From Halostagnicola kamekurae (GTDB lineage: Archaea > Halobacteriota > Halobacteria > Halobacteriales > Natrialbaceae), in contig NZ_FOZS01000004.1 of the NCBI RefSeq assembly GCF_900116205.1, forward strand, positions 62,001 through 126,000: a DNA stretch of 64,000 nucleotides. Direction: 5' to 3'. Under the pieces are notes generated by a model. The model had not been told where the DNA came from. It did not search any database and was given only the letters and a program-made list of their open reading frames with translations. How positions within the stretch are numbered: the first letter of the stretch is position 1; every line of letters starts with the position of its first letter. Positions 8,394-16,969 of the stretch are shown piece after piece. The translations under genes were made by a program, and so were the position numbers.

Positions 8394-9404
8394 TCACCTA
8401 AATTTCCGATACCGATCGATCAGGAGGTTCACGCCGTAGGATCCGTTCGTGATGGTAAACTGCGATCGAAGCTCCGGGTTGAACTTCGCCTTATAGCGGT
8501 TGATACTCGGCACACCCGCCCCGACGAGGTCGTACCGTTCGAGCCCGTTTTCGGCCCCATCCCGAATCACGTGCCAGTCCAGTACGTCATTGATCGAGAC
8601 GTCGACGTCCGCGTCGGGTTTCACCCCGCCTTGCCACCGGTAGCGCGTCGTCTCCGATTCGACGACGAGGATGCCCCCGACGAATTCGCCGTCGACGCGG
8701 CAGACGTACGGTCGTATCGCGCCGTCTGGCAGCAACTGATATAGCGACCGGGCGAACCCGTTGTTCATCTGGTAGGACTGGCCTTGACTCTCGTACCGCG
8801 CTCTGACCTGGTCGACGATCCGGTCGATGTCGTCGATCGTGCCCTCTTCGACGACGTACCGGTCCTCCGGGGCGTTGCGGATGTTAGATCGCGCGTCGCT
8901 ACTGAACCGATCCAGCAGGTCGTCGGTGGACCTGTCGAGATCGAGTACGTAGGTGTATCCGGGCTCGACCTCGTAGCCGTTCCAGGTGAACGGCCGAACG
9001 TCGGGAAACTCCGCCGCGACGAACTTGGTATAGACGGGCGATAGCTCCGACTCGATCCACTCGAGACAGCCCTCGAGGAACCGTTTCGTTCGGCGATCGG
9101 CCTTTCGCTGTTTGAGCTTGTCGACGTTCAATAGCGCCGGCCCGAGATAACACGACCACGAGAACGGCGCCGGCGAAAAGACGCCCGTAATCGGCCCCTT
9201 GTTGTACTCGAAGACCGGGAAGAGCCCGACGGCTTCCTGGCCTTTGAACCCCGCGAGCAGGTGCGGTGTGGTCTCCGAGTCCGCGGCCTGCAACTCGAGG
9301 GCTTCGGCTCGGAAGAACGGGTTCGTCCCCGGCGACCGTTCGACGTACCGATTCCACTCCTCTGCGTCCGTCTCCGTGTCGAGAACGCGGATATCGATAC
9401 CCAT
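8394..9404 (-). CDS. FemAB/GNAT-fold peptidyl- or acyl-transferase-like protein
   Basis: A 336-residue cytosolic protein starting MGIDIRVLDTETDAEEWN and containing VGLFPVFEYNKG, a long basic/acidic middle, and the C-terminal GNAT-like block GEFVGGILVVESETTRYRWQGG, then NDVLDWHVIRDGAENGLERYDLVGAG. This arrangement matches the FemAB-like (BioF2-like) branch of GNAT proteins. Bacterial members transfer amino acids or acyl groups to cell-wall precursors; archaea lack peptidoglycan, so here a surface glycan or lipid-linked sugar is a more likely target. Its start lies one base from the stop of the phosphatase-superfamily gene upstream, so the pair is co-transcribed. The donor and acceptor are unknown. 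Confidence 0.8.
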   Translation of the reverse strand: MGIDIRVLDTETDAEEWNRYVERSPGTNPFFRAEALELQAADSETTPHLLAGFKGQEAVGLFPVFEYNKGPITGVFSPAPFSWSCYLGPALLNVDKLKQRKADRRTKRFLEGCLEWIESELSPVYTKFVAAEFPDVRPFTWNGYEVEPGYTYVLDLDRSTDDLLDRFSSDARSNIRNAPEDRYVVEEGTIDDIDRIVDQVRARYESQGQSYQMNNGFARSLYQLLPDGAIRPYVCRVDGEFVGGILVVESETTRYRWQGGVKPDADVDVSINDVLDWHVIRDGAENGLERYDLVGAGVPSINRYKAKFNPELRSQFTITNGSYGVNLLIDRYRKFR

Positions 9405-9405
9405 C

Positions 9406-11025
9406 TTAGAGATATCCGAGGTCGGAGAGTCGATCTTCGACGGCGGCGTCGTCGGTCGTTGCGATCGGACTCGGCTCGTAGGCGGGGTACTCCGCTTGCT
9501 CGCCGGCGTCGACGATCGGAAGGACCTCCCCGTCCATTGCCGCGTCGATCGAGACGTCGAAAAGCGAGCAGATCGTCGGCGCGATGTCGAAGATCGTCGC
9601 CTCCGAAAGCGTCGCGCTCTCGTCGAACGCCGTCCCCGCGGCCGCGACGATTCCCGTCCGCTTGTGATTCCAGGGCTCCATCGGCTCGCCGAAGGTCTCC
9701 TTCTCGAGGTCGGCGACGATCGCGTTGTCGAACCCGGCCGGAACGGTGAGGATGTCCGGCGCGTTCCCGAGTTCGGGGCCGTGGAAGTACGTCTCACGCG
9801 GCTCGACCGCCTCGAACATCGCCTCGCCGTCGGGCGTTCGAACCTCTCGTAACTCCTCGATCAGGGCCGCTCGGAACGACTCGTACTCCGACGCCGGCAC
9901 CTGCCCGTTCGGTTCGCGGCCCTCGAGGTTGATCCGTAAGCCGAGCTCGCTCTTCGAACGGACGTACACCGCCGACTCGGGGAAATCCACCTGTTCGCTC
10001 GCCGCCCGGATCATGTCGTTCGGAACGCGCTTTCCGATCGGTTCTTTCAACCCGACCGTGTCGAGCGTGTTCGCAATCCGCTGGGTTGTAATCCCGAACT
10101 TCGCGGCGACGTTCATCGCGCGTTCGACCGCACCGGGTGAGTGATCGCCTGCCTCTTCGCCGTCGAGAAGGTCGTTACGCCAGGCCTGCGACCAGTCGGG
10201 CATCCCCTCGCCGCCGCTCCGTGCGACGAGGTCCCCGCGGTCGCGGAGGAACTCGTTGACTCTGAACTCGTGGCCCTCGACCGTCCCCATGCCGTGATCG
10301 CTGACGAGCAAGACGTTCTCCGGTTCGACCGCCTCGATCGTCGCCTCGATCTCTCGGTCGACCGCGCCGTAGACCGCTTCGATCGCCTCCGTATCGCCCG
10401 GGCGTTCGTGAAACACCGAGTCGGTCTGCTGGAACTGGACGAACCCGAACTGGGGTTCGAACCGCCGACAGAGGTATCGAAACGCCTCGCCTCTGCGCTC
10501 GATCGTCTCTTCGTACCCCTCGATCTCCCCGTCGGCGTAGTTTCCGCCCTGCGGGTAGACCTGGTAGCCGCCACACTCGGCTTTGATGTCCTCGAGCACG
10601 CCGTTGGGGTGGCAGTCGGGATCTTCCGGAGCCGTCATTCCCGGTACGAGCGCCCCGTCGAACGATCGGGGCGGATGCGTGACGGGGACGTTGACGACCA
10701 CGCTCGTAACGTCGTTCTCGCTCAGCAGTTCCCACACCGCTCGTTCGCGAACGTGGGTCGAATTGACGACGTCCCACTCGTAGCCGTCGAAGGACAGAAA
10801 ATCGAACACGCCGTGTTTGCCGGGGTTTTTCCCGGTGTACATCGAGGGCCACGCGCTGGCCGTCCAGGGCGGGATCTGGGACTCGAGCGGGCCGCTCGAA
10901 CCGTCCTCGACGAGTCGTTGCATCGTCGGTGCCGTTCCGGAATCGAATACCGGCTGCAACACCGGGAGACAACCGGCATCGATGCCGATGACGAGAAGTT
11001 TACAATCGCCGTCCGTACCTTCCAT
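9406..11025 (-). CDS. Alkaline-phosphatase-superfamily phosphodiesterase-like protein
   Basis: A 539-residue member of the type I phosphodiesterase / nucleotide pyrophosphatase family (PF01663-like). The metal site is visible: IGIDAGC near residue 15, a PPWTASAWPSMYTGKNPGKHG segment carrying the putative nucleophile Thr, and LLVSDHGMG with the Asp-His pair. No signal peptide is seen, so it seems cytosolic. The ATG at 11025 is chosen; a GTG two codons upstream is also possible. It is the first gene of a pair with the FemAB-like gene. A paralogue sits at 24145 in the glycan region, sharing the YSSGKNPG/YTGKNPG block and the C-terminal DAAVEDRLSDLGYL, which suggests a common role on phosphorylated glycan or lipid intermediates (inference). 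Confidence 0.85.
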   Translation of the reverse strand: MEGTDGDCKLLVIGIDAGCLPVLQPVFDSGTAPTMQRLVEDGSSGPLESQIPPWTASAWPSMYTGKNPGKHGVFDFLSFDGYEWDVVNSTHVRERAVWELLSENDVTSVVVNVPVTHPPRSFDGALVPGMTAPEDPDCHPNGVLEDIKAECGGYQVYPQGGNYADGEIEGYEETIERRGEAFRYLCRRFEPQFGFVQFQQTDSVFHERPGDTEAIEAVYGAVDREIEATIEAVEPENVLLVSDHGMGTVEGHEFRVNEFLRDRGDLVARSGGEGMPDWSQAWRNDLLDGEEAGDHSPGAVERAMNVAAKFGITTQRIANTLDTVGLKEPIGKRVPNDMIRAASEQVDFPESAVYVRSKSELGLRINLEGREPNGQVPASEYESFRAALIEELREVRTPDGEAMFEAVEPRETYFHGPELGNAPDILTVPAGFDNAIVADLEKETFGEPMEPWNHKRTGIVAAAGTAFDESATLSEATIFDIAPTICSLFDVSIDAAMDGEVLPIVDAGEQAEYPAYEPSPIATTDDAAVEDRLSDLGYL

Positions 11026-11248
11026 GGACACGCAGTTGATCGGTTTCGGCTTTGTTATGCGATGACTGGGTCGGCGTAGGAACCGCCTTCCAAATCGGCG
11101 TTCGCTCTATCTCGTCCCCAACATTCGCGAGTAAGCACCGCCTGTTTCGCCGGATCGAATCGGTATCCCCTCCATCACTAAGTCGGTGATCGTCCAGTAC
11201 CGCGAACGTGGTGGGACGCACGCACGCCGATCGTCCGGAGGCCGATCG

Positions 11249-12367
11249 ATGATCAGCGCGACGCCGTCGCTGTCTCTGTGGGCCCTCTCGAGCGCTCGCC
11301 CCGCGGATTTCGAGTCACTTCTCGAACAGTATGTAACCGCGTACGCTTTCTACGGCTCGGGAAAGGTCGCGCTCCGTGACGGGCTAGAAACCGTTTCGAA
11401 TGCGGGACAGAACGTTCTCCTTCCGGCGTACCTCCCGGATGCCGTCGCCGAACCGATCGTCGAACTCGGCCTCGAGCCCCGATTTTACGCGATTACCGAG
11501 ACGCTCGGCCCCGACGTAGACGATCTGCGCGACAGGATAGATTCCGACACCGCGGCGGTCGTCTCGGTCAACTACTTCGGCTTTCCCCAGTCCGGCCTCG
11601 AGACGATCTCGTCGATCACCAGCGAGTACGGGTGCTATCACGTCGACGACAACGCTCACTCCCCGCTGAGCATGGACGGGGACACACTGCTCGGTACCGT
11701 CGGGGATATCGGGATCACGAGCCTCTGGAAACAGCTTCCGGTCCCGAACGGCGCTCTCTTGTACCTCAATACGGATACTCTCGCGGAATCCTACACCCCC
11801 TCGAGGTACGAGGGCGTCCGCGACCGCTTCGACGCGACCGATTGTCGATTCCTCCTGAAGTCGATCGCGTTCGAGTTGTTCGATCGGAACGCCCGACTCC
11901 GCGAATCGATCGACACGCTCGTCAGCGGAAGCGGCGTCGGCCGGGTAACGGCCTCCCCGCGAGAGCGCTACGAGAACGGCAAGTCCCAACTGTCGAATCT
12001 CACACATCGGGTCTTCGTCGACGCCGACCCCGACTCGATCCGGGCCAGCCGACGGTCGAACTTCTCGGCGTGGCAGCGGGTCCTCGAGACGCGATCCGAC
12101 GTCGCCCCCGTTTTCGACACGCTGCCCGACGGCATCTGCCCGCAGGTGTTCCCGGTCCGCGCCGGGGCCCCGACTCGGCTTCTCCGGCAACTCGATCGCG
12201 TCGGCGTCGACGGCGCGCACACCTGGCCGCGGCTCTCGGCGTCAGTCGAGAACGATCCGACCTACGAAACGTCGAGAAAGCTCTCTGAGACGACGGTCGT
12301 TCTCCCCGTCCACCAGCACATCGATCCAACTGCGATCGAGGCGGTCGGGGACGCCCTCTCGAGATGA
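11249..12367 (+). CDS. DegT/DnrJ/EryC1-like PLP aminotransferase
   Basis: A 372-residue protein with the fold features of the sugar aminotransferase family: a GSGKVALRDGL stretch near the N-terminus, VVSVNYFGFPQSG, the cofactor-binding Asp in HVDDNAHSPLS, and a putative Schiff-base Lys in SLWKQLPVPNGALL. In the usual family this region reads FxxxK with a glycine-rich flank; here LWKQLPVPNG keeps the position. Such enzymes make amino sugars from keto-sugar nucleotides. ATG 11249 starts MISATPSLSLWALSS. It is divergent from the phosphatase gene and lies upstream of glmU. The similarity is remote, so its substrate, and even transaminase activity, is uncertain. Confidence 0.7.
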   Translation: MISATPSLSLWALSSARPADFESLLEQYVTAYAFYGSGKVALRDGLETVSNAGQNVLLPAYLPDAVAEPIVELGLEPRFYAITETLGPDVDDLRDRIDSDTAAVVSVNYFGFPQSGLETISSITSEYGCYHVDDNAHSPLSMDGDTLLGTVGDIGITSLWKQLPVPNGALLYLNTDTLAESYTPSRYEGVRDRFDATDCRFLLKSIAFELFDRNARLRESIDTLVSGSGVGRVTASPRERYENGKSQLSNLTHRVFVDADPDSIRASRRSNFSAWQRVLETRSDVAPVFDTLPDGICPQVFPVRAGAPTRLLRQLDRVGVDGAHTWPRLSASVENDPTYETSRKLSETTVVLPVHQHIDPTAIEAVGDALSR

Positions 12368-12410
12368 AATTCAGGACGAAATCGAGGGATCGAGGTCGTG
12401 GCAGTTCCGA

Positions 12411-12449
12411 TAGTGGTACACCAGTTTTCGAGAGTGGTACAACAGTGAG
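12411..12449 (+). promoter_or_regulatory. Paired AGTGGTACA direct repeats upstream of glmU
   Basis: AGTGGTACACCAG at 12411 and AGTGGTACAACAG at 12432 start exactly 21 bases apart (two helical turns). They lie about 190 bases upstream of glmU and may be operator half-sites. The GTGGTAC word also occurs in the divergent promoter region at 49789. Confidence 0.45.
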
Positions 12450-12619
12450 TGTTGCGTGTGCGAGAGAAGACGAGATTAGCGTGTCGAACGCGGCTTGTAC
12501 GCCTGTGAGGCGTGTAATGTGGCGTTCAACGTGACGGATACGAAATATAATCCTATCATGAAAGTAAAAAGAGCGCTGCATCAGCAGGTATTCAAACCTC
12601 CATCATCCAAGCAGGTGGT

Positions 12620-13780
12620 ATGGAAGCGGAAACCGTGTCAGCTGTCGTACTTGCAGCTGGCGAGGGACGCCGGCTCGAGCCACTGACTAACCGGCGTCCC
12701 AAACCGATGATTCCCGTTGCGAACCGTCCGATACTCGAGTACGTCGTGTCGGCGATCGCGGATGCGGGACTCGAGAAGATCGTCCTGGTCGTTGGCTATC
12801 AACAGGAGCGAATTCGGAATTACTTCGGCGATGGCGACGACTGGGGGATCGACATCGAGTACGTCGTCCAGAAGAAACAGCTCGGAACGGCTCACGCGGT
12901 CTTACAGGCCGAATCCGCCGTTTCGAATTCGTTTCTCGTCCTGAATGGGGACCGACTCGTCGACGCGTCGCTCGTCGAACGCGTTCGAAGCGAGACCGAA
13001 GGGAGCGACGGCCCGGTGATGGCGATCACCCGAACGGAACACGCGAGTGACTACGGCGTCGTGACGGTTGCGGACGATCGCGTCACGGCGATCACGGAGA
13101 AACCGACCGACCCCGTCGCGTCCGAACTTATCAACGCTGGCGTCTACGGATTCGAGCCGTCCATCTTCGACGCGATTCGATCGACGCCGACCGATCGTGG
13201 CGAACTGGCGATCACGACGACACTCGAGCGCGTCGCGGCCGACCAACCGATCCGCGCCGTCAGATATCGCGGCCGTTGGCTCGACGTCTCACACCTCTGG
13301 GATCTACTTGCTGTCAACGCAGCAACCGTCGATGACGACAGAACCCCCTCGCGGGAGGGGCGCGCGATCGCCGCAGATACGGCGATCGGGTCCGACGTGG
13401 CGATCGGTCCGCACGCGACCGTCGGCGGCAGCACCGCCATCGGGGACAACGTGACGATCGAATCGAACGCAGTGCTCTCGAACGCGGTCGTCTTTCCCGA
13501 TGCGGTCATCGAGTCGGGGGCCGTCGTTCGCGACGCGATCATCGCGGAGAACGCAACTGTCGGCGCGAATGCGACTATCGCGGGCGGCAGCGCGACGATC
13601 ACCGTCGACGGTACGGTCCACGACGCCGTCAATCTCGGTGGCGTCGTCGGCGACAATGCGTCCGTCGGAAGCGGCGCGACCGTCAATCCTGGGACCGTCC
13701 TTGGCGATGGGGCAACCGTCGATCACGGTCTGAACGTGAGCGGTCGAATTGAACCCGACGCGGTCGTTAGGAGGGGATAA
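12620..13780 (+). CDS. glmU: Bifunctional sugar-1-phosphate nucleotidyltransferase/acetyltransferase
   Basis: A 386-residue protein with an N-terminal nucleotidyltransferase domain (LAAGEGRRLEPLT then RRPKPMIPVANRPILEY in residues 11-41; LVLNGDRLVD near 108; a NAGVYGF block) and a C-terminal left-handed beta-helix of hexapeptide repeats from about 250 (AIGSDVAIGPHATVGG, TIGDN- and VGANATI-type units). This layout is that of archaeal GlmU, which acetylates glucosamine-1-phosphate and couples it to UTP to give UDP-GlcNAc. The C-terminal part has the repeated I/V-G-x4 pattern but its catalytic residues cannot be checked by eye. The stop is one base before the ATG of glmS copy 2, so they are co-transcribed. 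An AT-rich stretch at about 12540-12560 may hold the promoter. Confidence 0.9.
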   Translation: MEAETVSAVVLAAGEGRRLEPLTNRRPKPMIPVANRPILEYVVSAIADAGLEKIVLVVGYQQERIRNYFGDGDDWGIDIEYVVQKKQLGTAHAVLQAESAVSNSFLVLNGDRLVDASLVERVRSETEGSDGPVMAITRTEHASDYGVVTVADDRVTAITEKPTDPVASELINAGVYGFEPSIFDAIRSTPTDRGELAITTTLERVAADQPIRAVRYRGRWLDVSHLWDLLAVNAATVDDDRTPSREGRAIAADTAIGSDVAIGPHATVGGSTAIGDNVTIESNAVLSNAVVFPDAVIESGAVVRDAIIAENATVGANATIAGGSATITVDGTVHDAVNLGGVVGDNASVGSGATVNPGTVLGDGATVDHGLNVSGRIEPDAVVRRG

Positions 13781-13781
13781 C

Positions 13782-15587
13782 ATGTGTGGGATCGTCGGCT
13801 CAGTTGGTACCGAATCGGCCGGCCCGATCGTCTACAGCGGCCTCGAGAATCTCGACTACCGCGGCTACGACTCCGCCGGGATCGCGCTCGTCGGCCGCGA
13901 ACTGACGGTCGCGAAACAGGCGGGCGAAGTGAGCGAGCTACGCGTTCCGGACGTCTCGGACGCCACCTGCGGGATCGGGCACACTCGCTGGTCGACTCAC
14001 GGGCCGCCGACTGATGCGAACGCTCATCCACACATCAGTCAAAACGGCACCGTCGCCGTCGTCCACAACGGTATTATCGAGAACTACGAGTCACTGAAAG
14101 CGCGGCTCCTGAAGGCTGGCTACGAGTTCTCGAGTGACACCGACACCGAAGTAATCCCGCACCTGCTCGAGCGAGAACTCGACGACGGCCACGACCTATT
14201 GGCTGCCCTCGAACGCGTCGTCGACTTTCTCGAGGGCAGCTACGCGATCGCCGCCGTCCGCGCCGGCAGCGACCGAATCGTCGCGACGCGTCACGAGAGC
14301 CCGCTCGTGGTCGGTCACGGTGACGAGGCCGCGTTCATCGCGAGTGATGTGACGGCATTCCTTGATCGGACCCGCGACGTAACCTATCTCGAGGACGGCG
14401 ACATCGTATCACTCGAGGACAACGGTGTGTCGGTGTACCACGACGGTGAACGAGTAAACCGAGCTATCGAAACTGTCGACTGGGACGCCGACGCTGCAGA
14501 GAAGGGAGGATACGAACACTACATGCGAAAGGAGATCCACGAGCAGCCATCAGCACTTCGGCAAACACTGTCCAGTCGGCTCGACGTGGATCGAGGCGAG
14601 GTCGATCTCGACCTCGACTTCCCGCAGGGCTATCTCGAGTCCCTCGAGGAGATCCAGTTCGTCGCCTGTGGCACGTCCTACTACGCGAGCCAGTACACGG
14701 CGCAGTTGCTCGAAGAGTTCGCGGATGTCCGCGCGACAGTGACAATCGCCAGCGAATACGAGTTCGAGGGCGGGCGCGATCCCTGGCGGACCCTCGTCGT
14801 CGCCGTCACCCAGAGCGGCGAGACGGCGGATACGCTCGGTGCGATTCGCCGCGCCGCCGGTGCGGGGGCGCGGACGCTCGCTGTAACGAACACGCTCGGA
14901 AGCACCGTGACGAGAGAGACCAACGATACGTTGTTTATTCGCGCCGGCCCGGAGATCGGTGTCGCCGCGACGAAGACGTTCGCCTCACAGGTCGCGACGC
15001 TCGCACTGCTCACGGTCGCGATCGGACGCGGTCGGGGGGCGCTCTCGACGGCGGATGCGCGTGATGTTCTGGAAGATTTACGCGCGTTGCCCGGAGCCGT
15101 TCAGCAGGTCCTCGACGAAGAAGAGCAGGTGCTCGCGGCCGCTCGAGAATATCAGGACTCGGACGCGTTCTTTTTCGTCGGGCGGCGGTTCGGCTACCCC
15201 GTTGCGCTCGAAGGAGCGCTGAAGCTGAAGGAAATCTCGTACGACCACGCGGAAGGGTTCGCTGCGGGCGAGTTGAAACATGGGCCACTCGCACTGGTCT
15301 CGGACCAAACGCCCGTGCTCGCTGTCCTGACGACTGGTGCGGACGGGGATGAGACGAGGAATAATCTGACCGAAGCACAGACTCGACGTGCACCGGCAAT
15401 TGGTGTTGTCACAGCGGGAATTCGAACGAAATCGTTAGATTGGGCGCTCGAGGTCCCTGCAGTCGGCGTATTTGAGCCGCTCGTCGCGAACGTCTACTTC
15501 CAGATGTTTGCGTATCACATCGCGAATTTAAAAGAGCGGTCGATCGACAAACCGCGGAACCTGGCCAAGAGCGTGACAGTCGAATAA
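13782..15587 (+). CDS. glmS: Glutamine-fructose-6-phosphate aminotransferase (copy 2)
   Basis: A second complete GlmS of 601 residues. ATG 13782 gives MCGIVGSVG with the nucleophile Cys2. The glutaminase motifs LDYRGYDSAG, HTRWSTHGPP and HNGIIENYE, the SIS motifs CGTSYYAS, TQSGETADT and HAEGFAAGELKHGP, and the C-terminal DKPRNLAKSVTVE are all intact. It is clearly paralogous to the gene at 4079 but differs through the linker and SIS domains (for example LDLDFPQGYLESLEEIQ). GGAGGGGATA just upstream may be a ribosome-binding site, within the end of glmU. Its linkage to glmU and to the epimerases suggests dedication to surface glycan synthesis, while copy 1 may be the general enzyme (inference). 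Confidence 0.96.
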   Translation: MCGIVGSVGTESAGPIVYSGLENLDYRGYDSAGIALVGRELTVAKQAGEVSELRVPDVSDATCGIGHTRWSTHGPPTDANAHPHISQNGTVAVVHNGIIENYESLKARLLKAGYEFSSDTDTEVIPHLLERELDDGHDLLAALERVVDFLEGSYAIAAVRAGSDRIVATRHESPLVVGHGDEAAFIASDVTAFLDRTRDVTYLEDGDIVSLEDNGVSVYHDGERVNRAIETVDWDADAAEKGGYEHYMRKEIHEQPSALRQTLSSRLDVDRGEVDLDLDFPQGYLESLEEIQFVACGTSYYASQYTAQLLEEFADVRATVTIASEYEFEGGRDPWRTLVVAVTQSGETADTLGAIRRAAGAGARTLAVTNTLGSTVTRETNDTLFIRAGPEIGVAATKTFASQVATLALLTVAIGRGRGALSTADARDVLEDLRALPGAVQQVLDEEEQVLAAAREYQDSDAFFFVGRRFGYPVALEGALKLKEISYDHAEGFAAGELKHGPLALVSDQTPVLAVLTTGADGDETRNNLTEAQTRRAPAIGVVTAGIRTKSLDWALEVPAVGVFEPLVANVYFQMFAYHIANLKERSIDKPRNLAKSVTVE

Positions 15588-15680
15588 GCCACCACACTCG
15601 CGGAGGATCGTCTGTCACGGTCGCCTCGAACTCGTCGTATCGAGAGACTTTCAGCCAACCGTGATCTACTGAACAGAAGA

Positions 15681-15710
15681 ACTATAACGACGCTTTACTC
15701 AGATTCTGAG
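15681..15710 (+). promoter_or_regulatory. Promoter and 13-bp palindrome before the sulfoquinovose synthase gene
   Basis: A TATA-like ACTATAAC at 15681-15688 lies about 30 bases before ATG 15715. A perfect palindrome, CTCAGATTCTGAG, covers 15698-15710, where transcription should begin. A protein bound there would block initiation, so it is a candidate operator. Confidence 0.5.
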
Positions 15711-15714
15711 TAAC

Positions 15715-16968
15715 ATGAGCATCCTCGTCACCGGGGGAGATGGATACCTCGGATGGCCAACGGCACTGCGTATCGGAACCAACACCGATTCCCGCGTCGT
15801 TCTCGTCGATAACTTCGGCCGACGGGACTGGGTCGAGTCAGTCGGCTCGACGAGTGCCGTACCGATCGCGTCTATCGACGAACGATTGGATGCCGCCGAA
15901 GAGACGCTCGGAGTCGACACCCTCTCGTTCGTCGAAGGGGATTTGACCGACCGAGCGTTCGTCGATGAACTCCTCTCTATTCACGAACCAGAGACCGTCG
16001 TCCACACCGCAGCACAGCCGTCGGCCCCCTACTCCCAGATCAACGGGGAGCGTGCGAATTTCACCCAGCACAACAACCTGCAGTCGACGCGGAATCTCCT
16101 GTGGGGGCTCAGTGAACATGGTCTCGAGGACACCCATTTCATCGAAACGACGACCACCGGCGTGTACGGCGCACCGGAGTTTCCGATTCCCGAGGGCGGT
16201 GCGACGATGGAGAATGCGGGGGAGCGCGACGAGGTTCCCTTCCCGGCGATGGCGGGCAGCTGGTACCACCTGACCAAATCCCACGATGCGGCCAACATGC
16301 GGTTGGCTCACAAGCAGTTCGGTATCCCGATCTCGGACGTTCGGACGGCGATTACGTACGGGACTGAAACCGAGGAAACGGCGGCCGATTCGCGTCTGTC
16401 GACGCGGTTCGACTTCGATTACCACTTCGGCGTCGTTACCCACCGATTCTGTGCACAGGCGATTGCCGGCTATCCAATGACCGTCTACGGCAGAGGCGAA
16501 CAGCGGAAACCGTTCATCTCACTCGAGGACGCGGTCGAGGGGCTGGCTCGCCTGGCGCTCGCCGATCCCGATACGAGACCGTCGGATCACGTCGTCTACA
16601 ATCAGGTGACGCGGTCGATTAGCATCGTGGAAATCGCGGAAACGATCGCCAACGTCGCCGCCGAGTTCGATCTCGATGTCGACGTCAAACATTTCGAGAA
16701 CCCGCGAGAGGAGGACGAAACCCACAAATTGGAGATCGAGAACGACCGATACGCCGCCCTCATCGACGGACAGTCGACCACGTTCGAGGACGGCGTCAGA
16801 CAGATACTCGAGACAGTACTCGAGTACGAAGACACGGTCACGGCCCACGAGGACCGATTCCTTCCCGGCGTGTTGACCAGCGACGAACCCGACGAAACGG
16901 TACTCGAGTTCGAGGATTCGGGTCCGGACGAAGACGTGCACCCGGCAGCGAACTCCGAGGAGAAGTGA
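15715..16968 (+). CDS. UDP-sulfoquinovose synthase-like SDR (SQD1/Agl3-like)
   Basis: A 417-residue extended short-chain dehydrogenase. It has GGDGYLGWPTALRI at the NAD-binding N-terminus, a signature of SQD1-type enzymes rather than of ordinary epimerases. TTTTGVYGAP puts Thr147 where plant SQD1 has its catalytic Thr, and WYHLTKSHD supplies Tyr184 and Lys188. SQD1 and the archaeal Agl3 join sulfite to UDP-glucose to form UDP-sulfoquinovose, used for sulfolipid or for N-glycans. The acidic tail after residue 390 (DEPDETVLEFEDSGPDEDV) is a haloarchaeal extension. The gene starts a three-gene operon of SDR enzymes: the next ATG is two bases after its stop. Confidence 0.82.
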   Translation: MSILVTGGDGYLGWPTALRIGTNTDSRVVLVDNFGRRDWVESVGSTSAVPIASIDERLDAAEETLGVDTLSFVEGDLTDRAFVDELLSIHEPETVVHTAAQPSAPYSQINGERANFTQHNNLQSTRNLLWGLSEHGLEDTHFIETTTTGVYGAPEFPIPEGGATMENAGERDEVPFPAMAGSWYHLTKSHDAANMRLAHKQFGIPISDVRTAITYGTETEETAADSRLSTRFDFDYHFGVVTHRFCAQAIAGYPMTVYGRGEQRKPFISLEDAVEGLARLALADPDTRPSDHVVYNQVTRSISIVEIAETIANVAAEFDLDVDVKHFENPREEDETHKLEIENDRYAALIDGQSTTFEDGVRQILETVLEYEDTVTAHEDRFLPGVLTSDEPDETVLEFEDSGPDEDVHPAANSEEK

Positions 16969-16969
16969 G

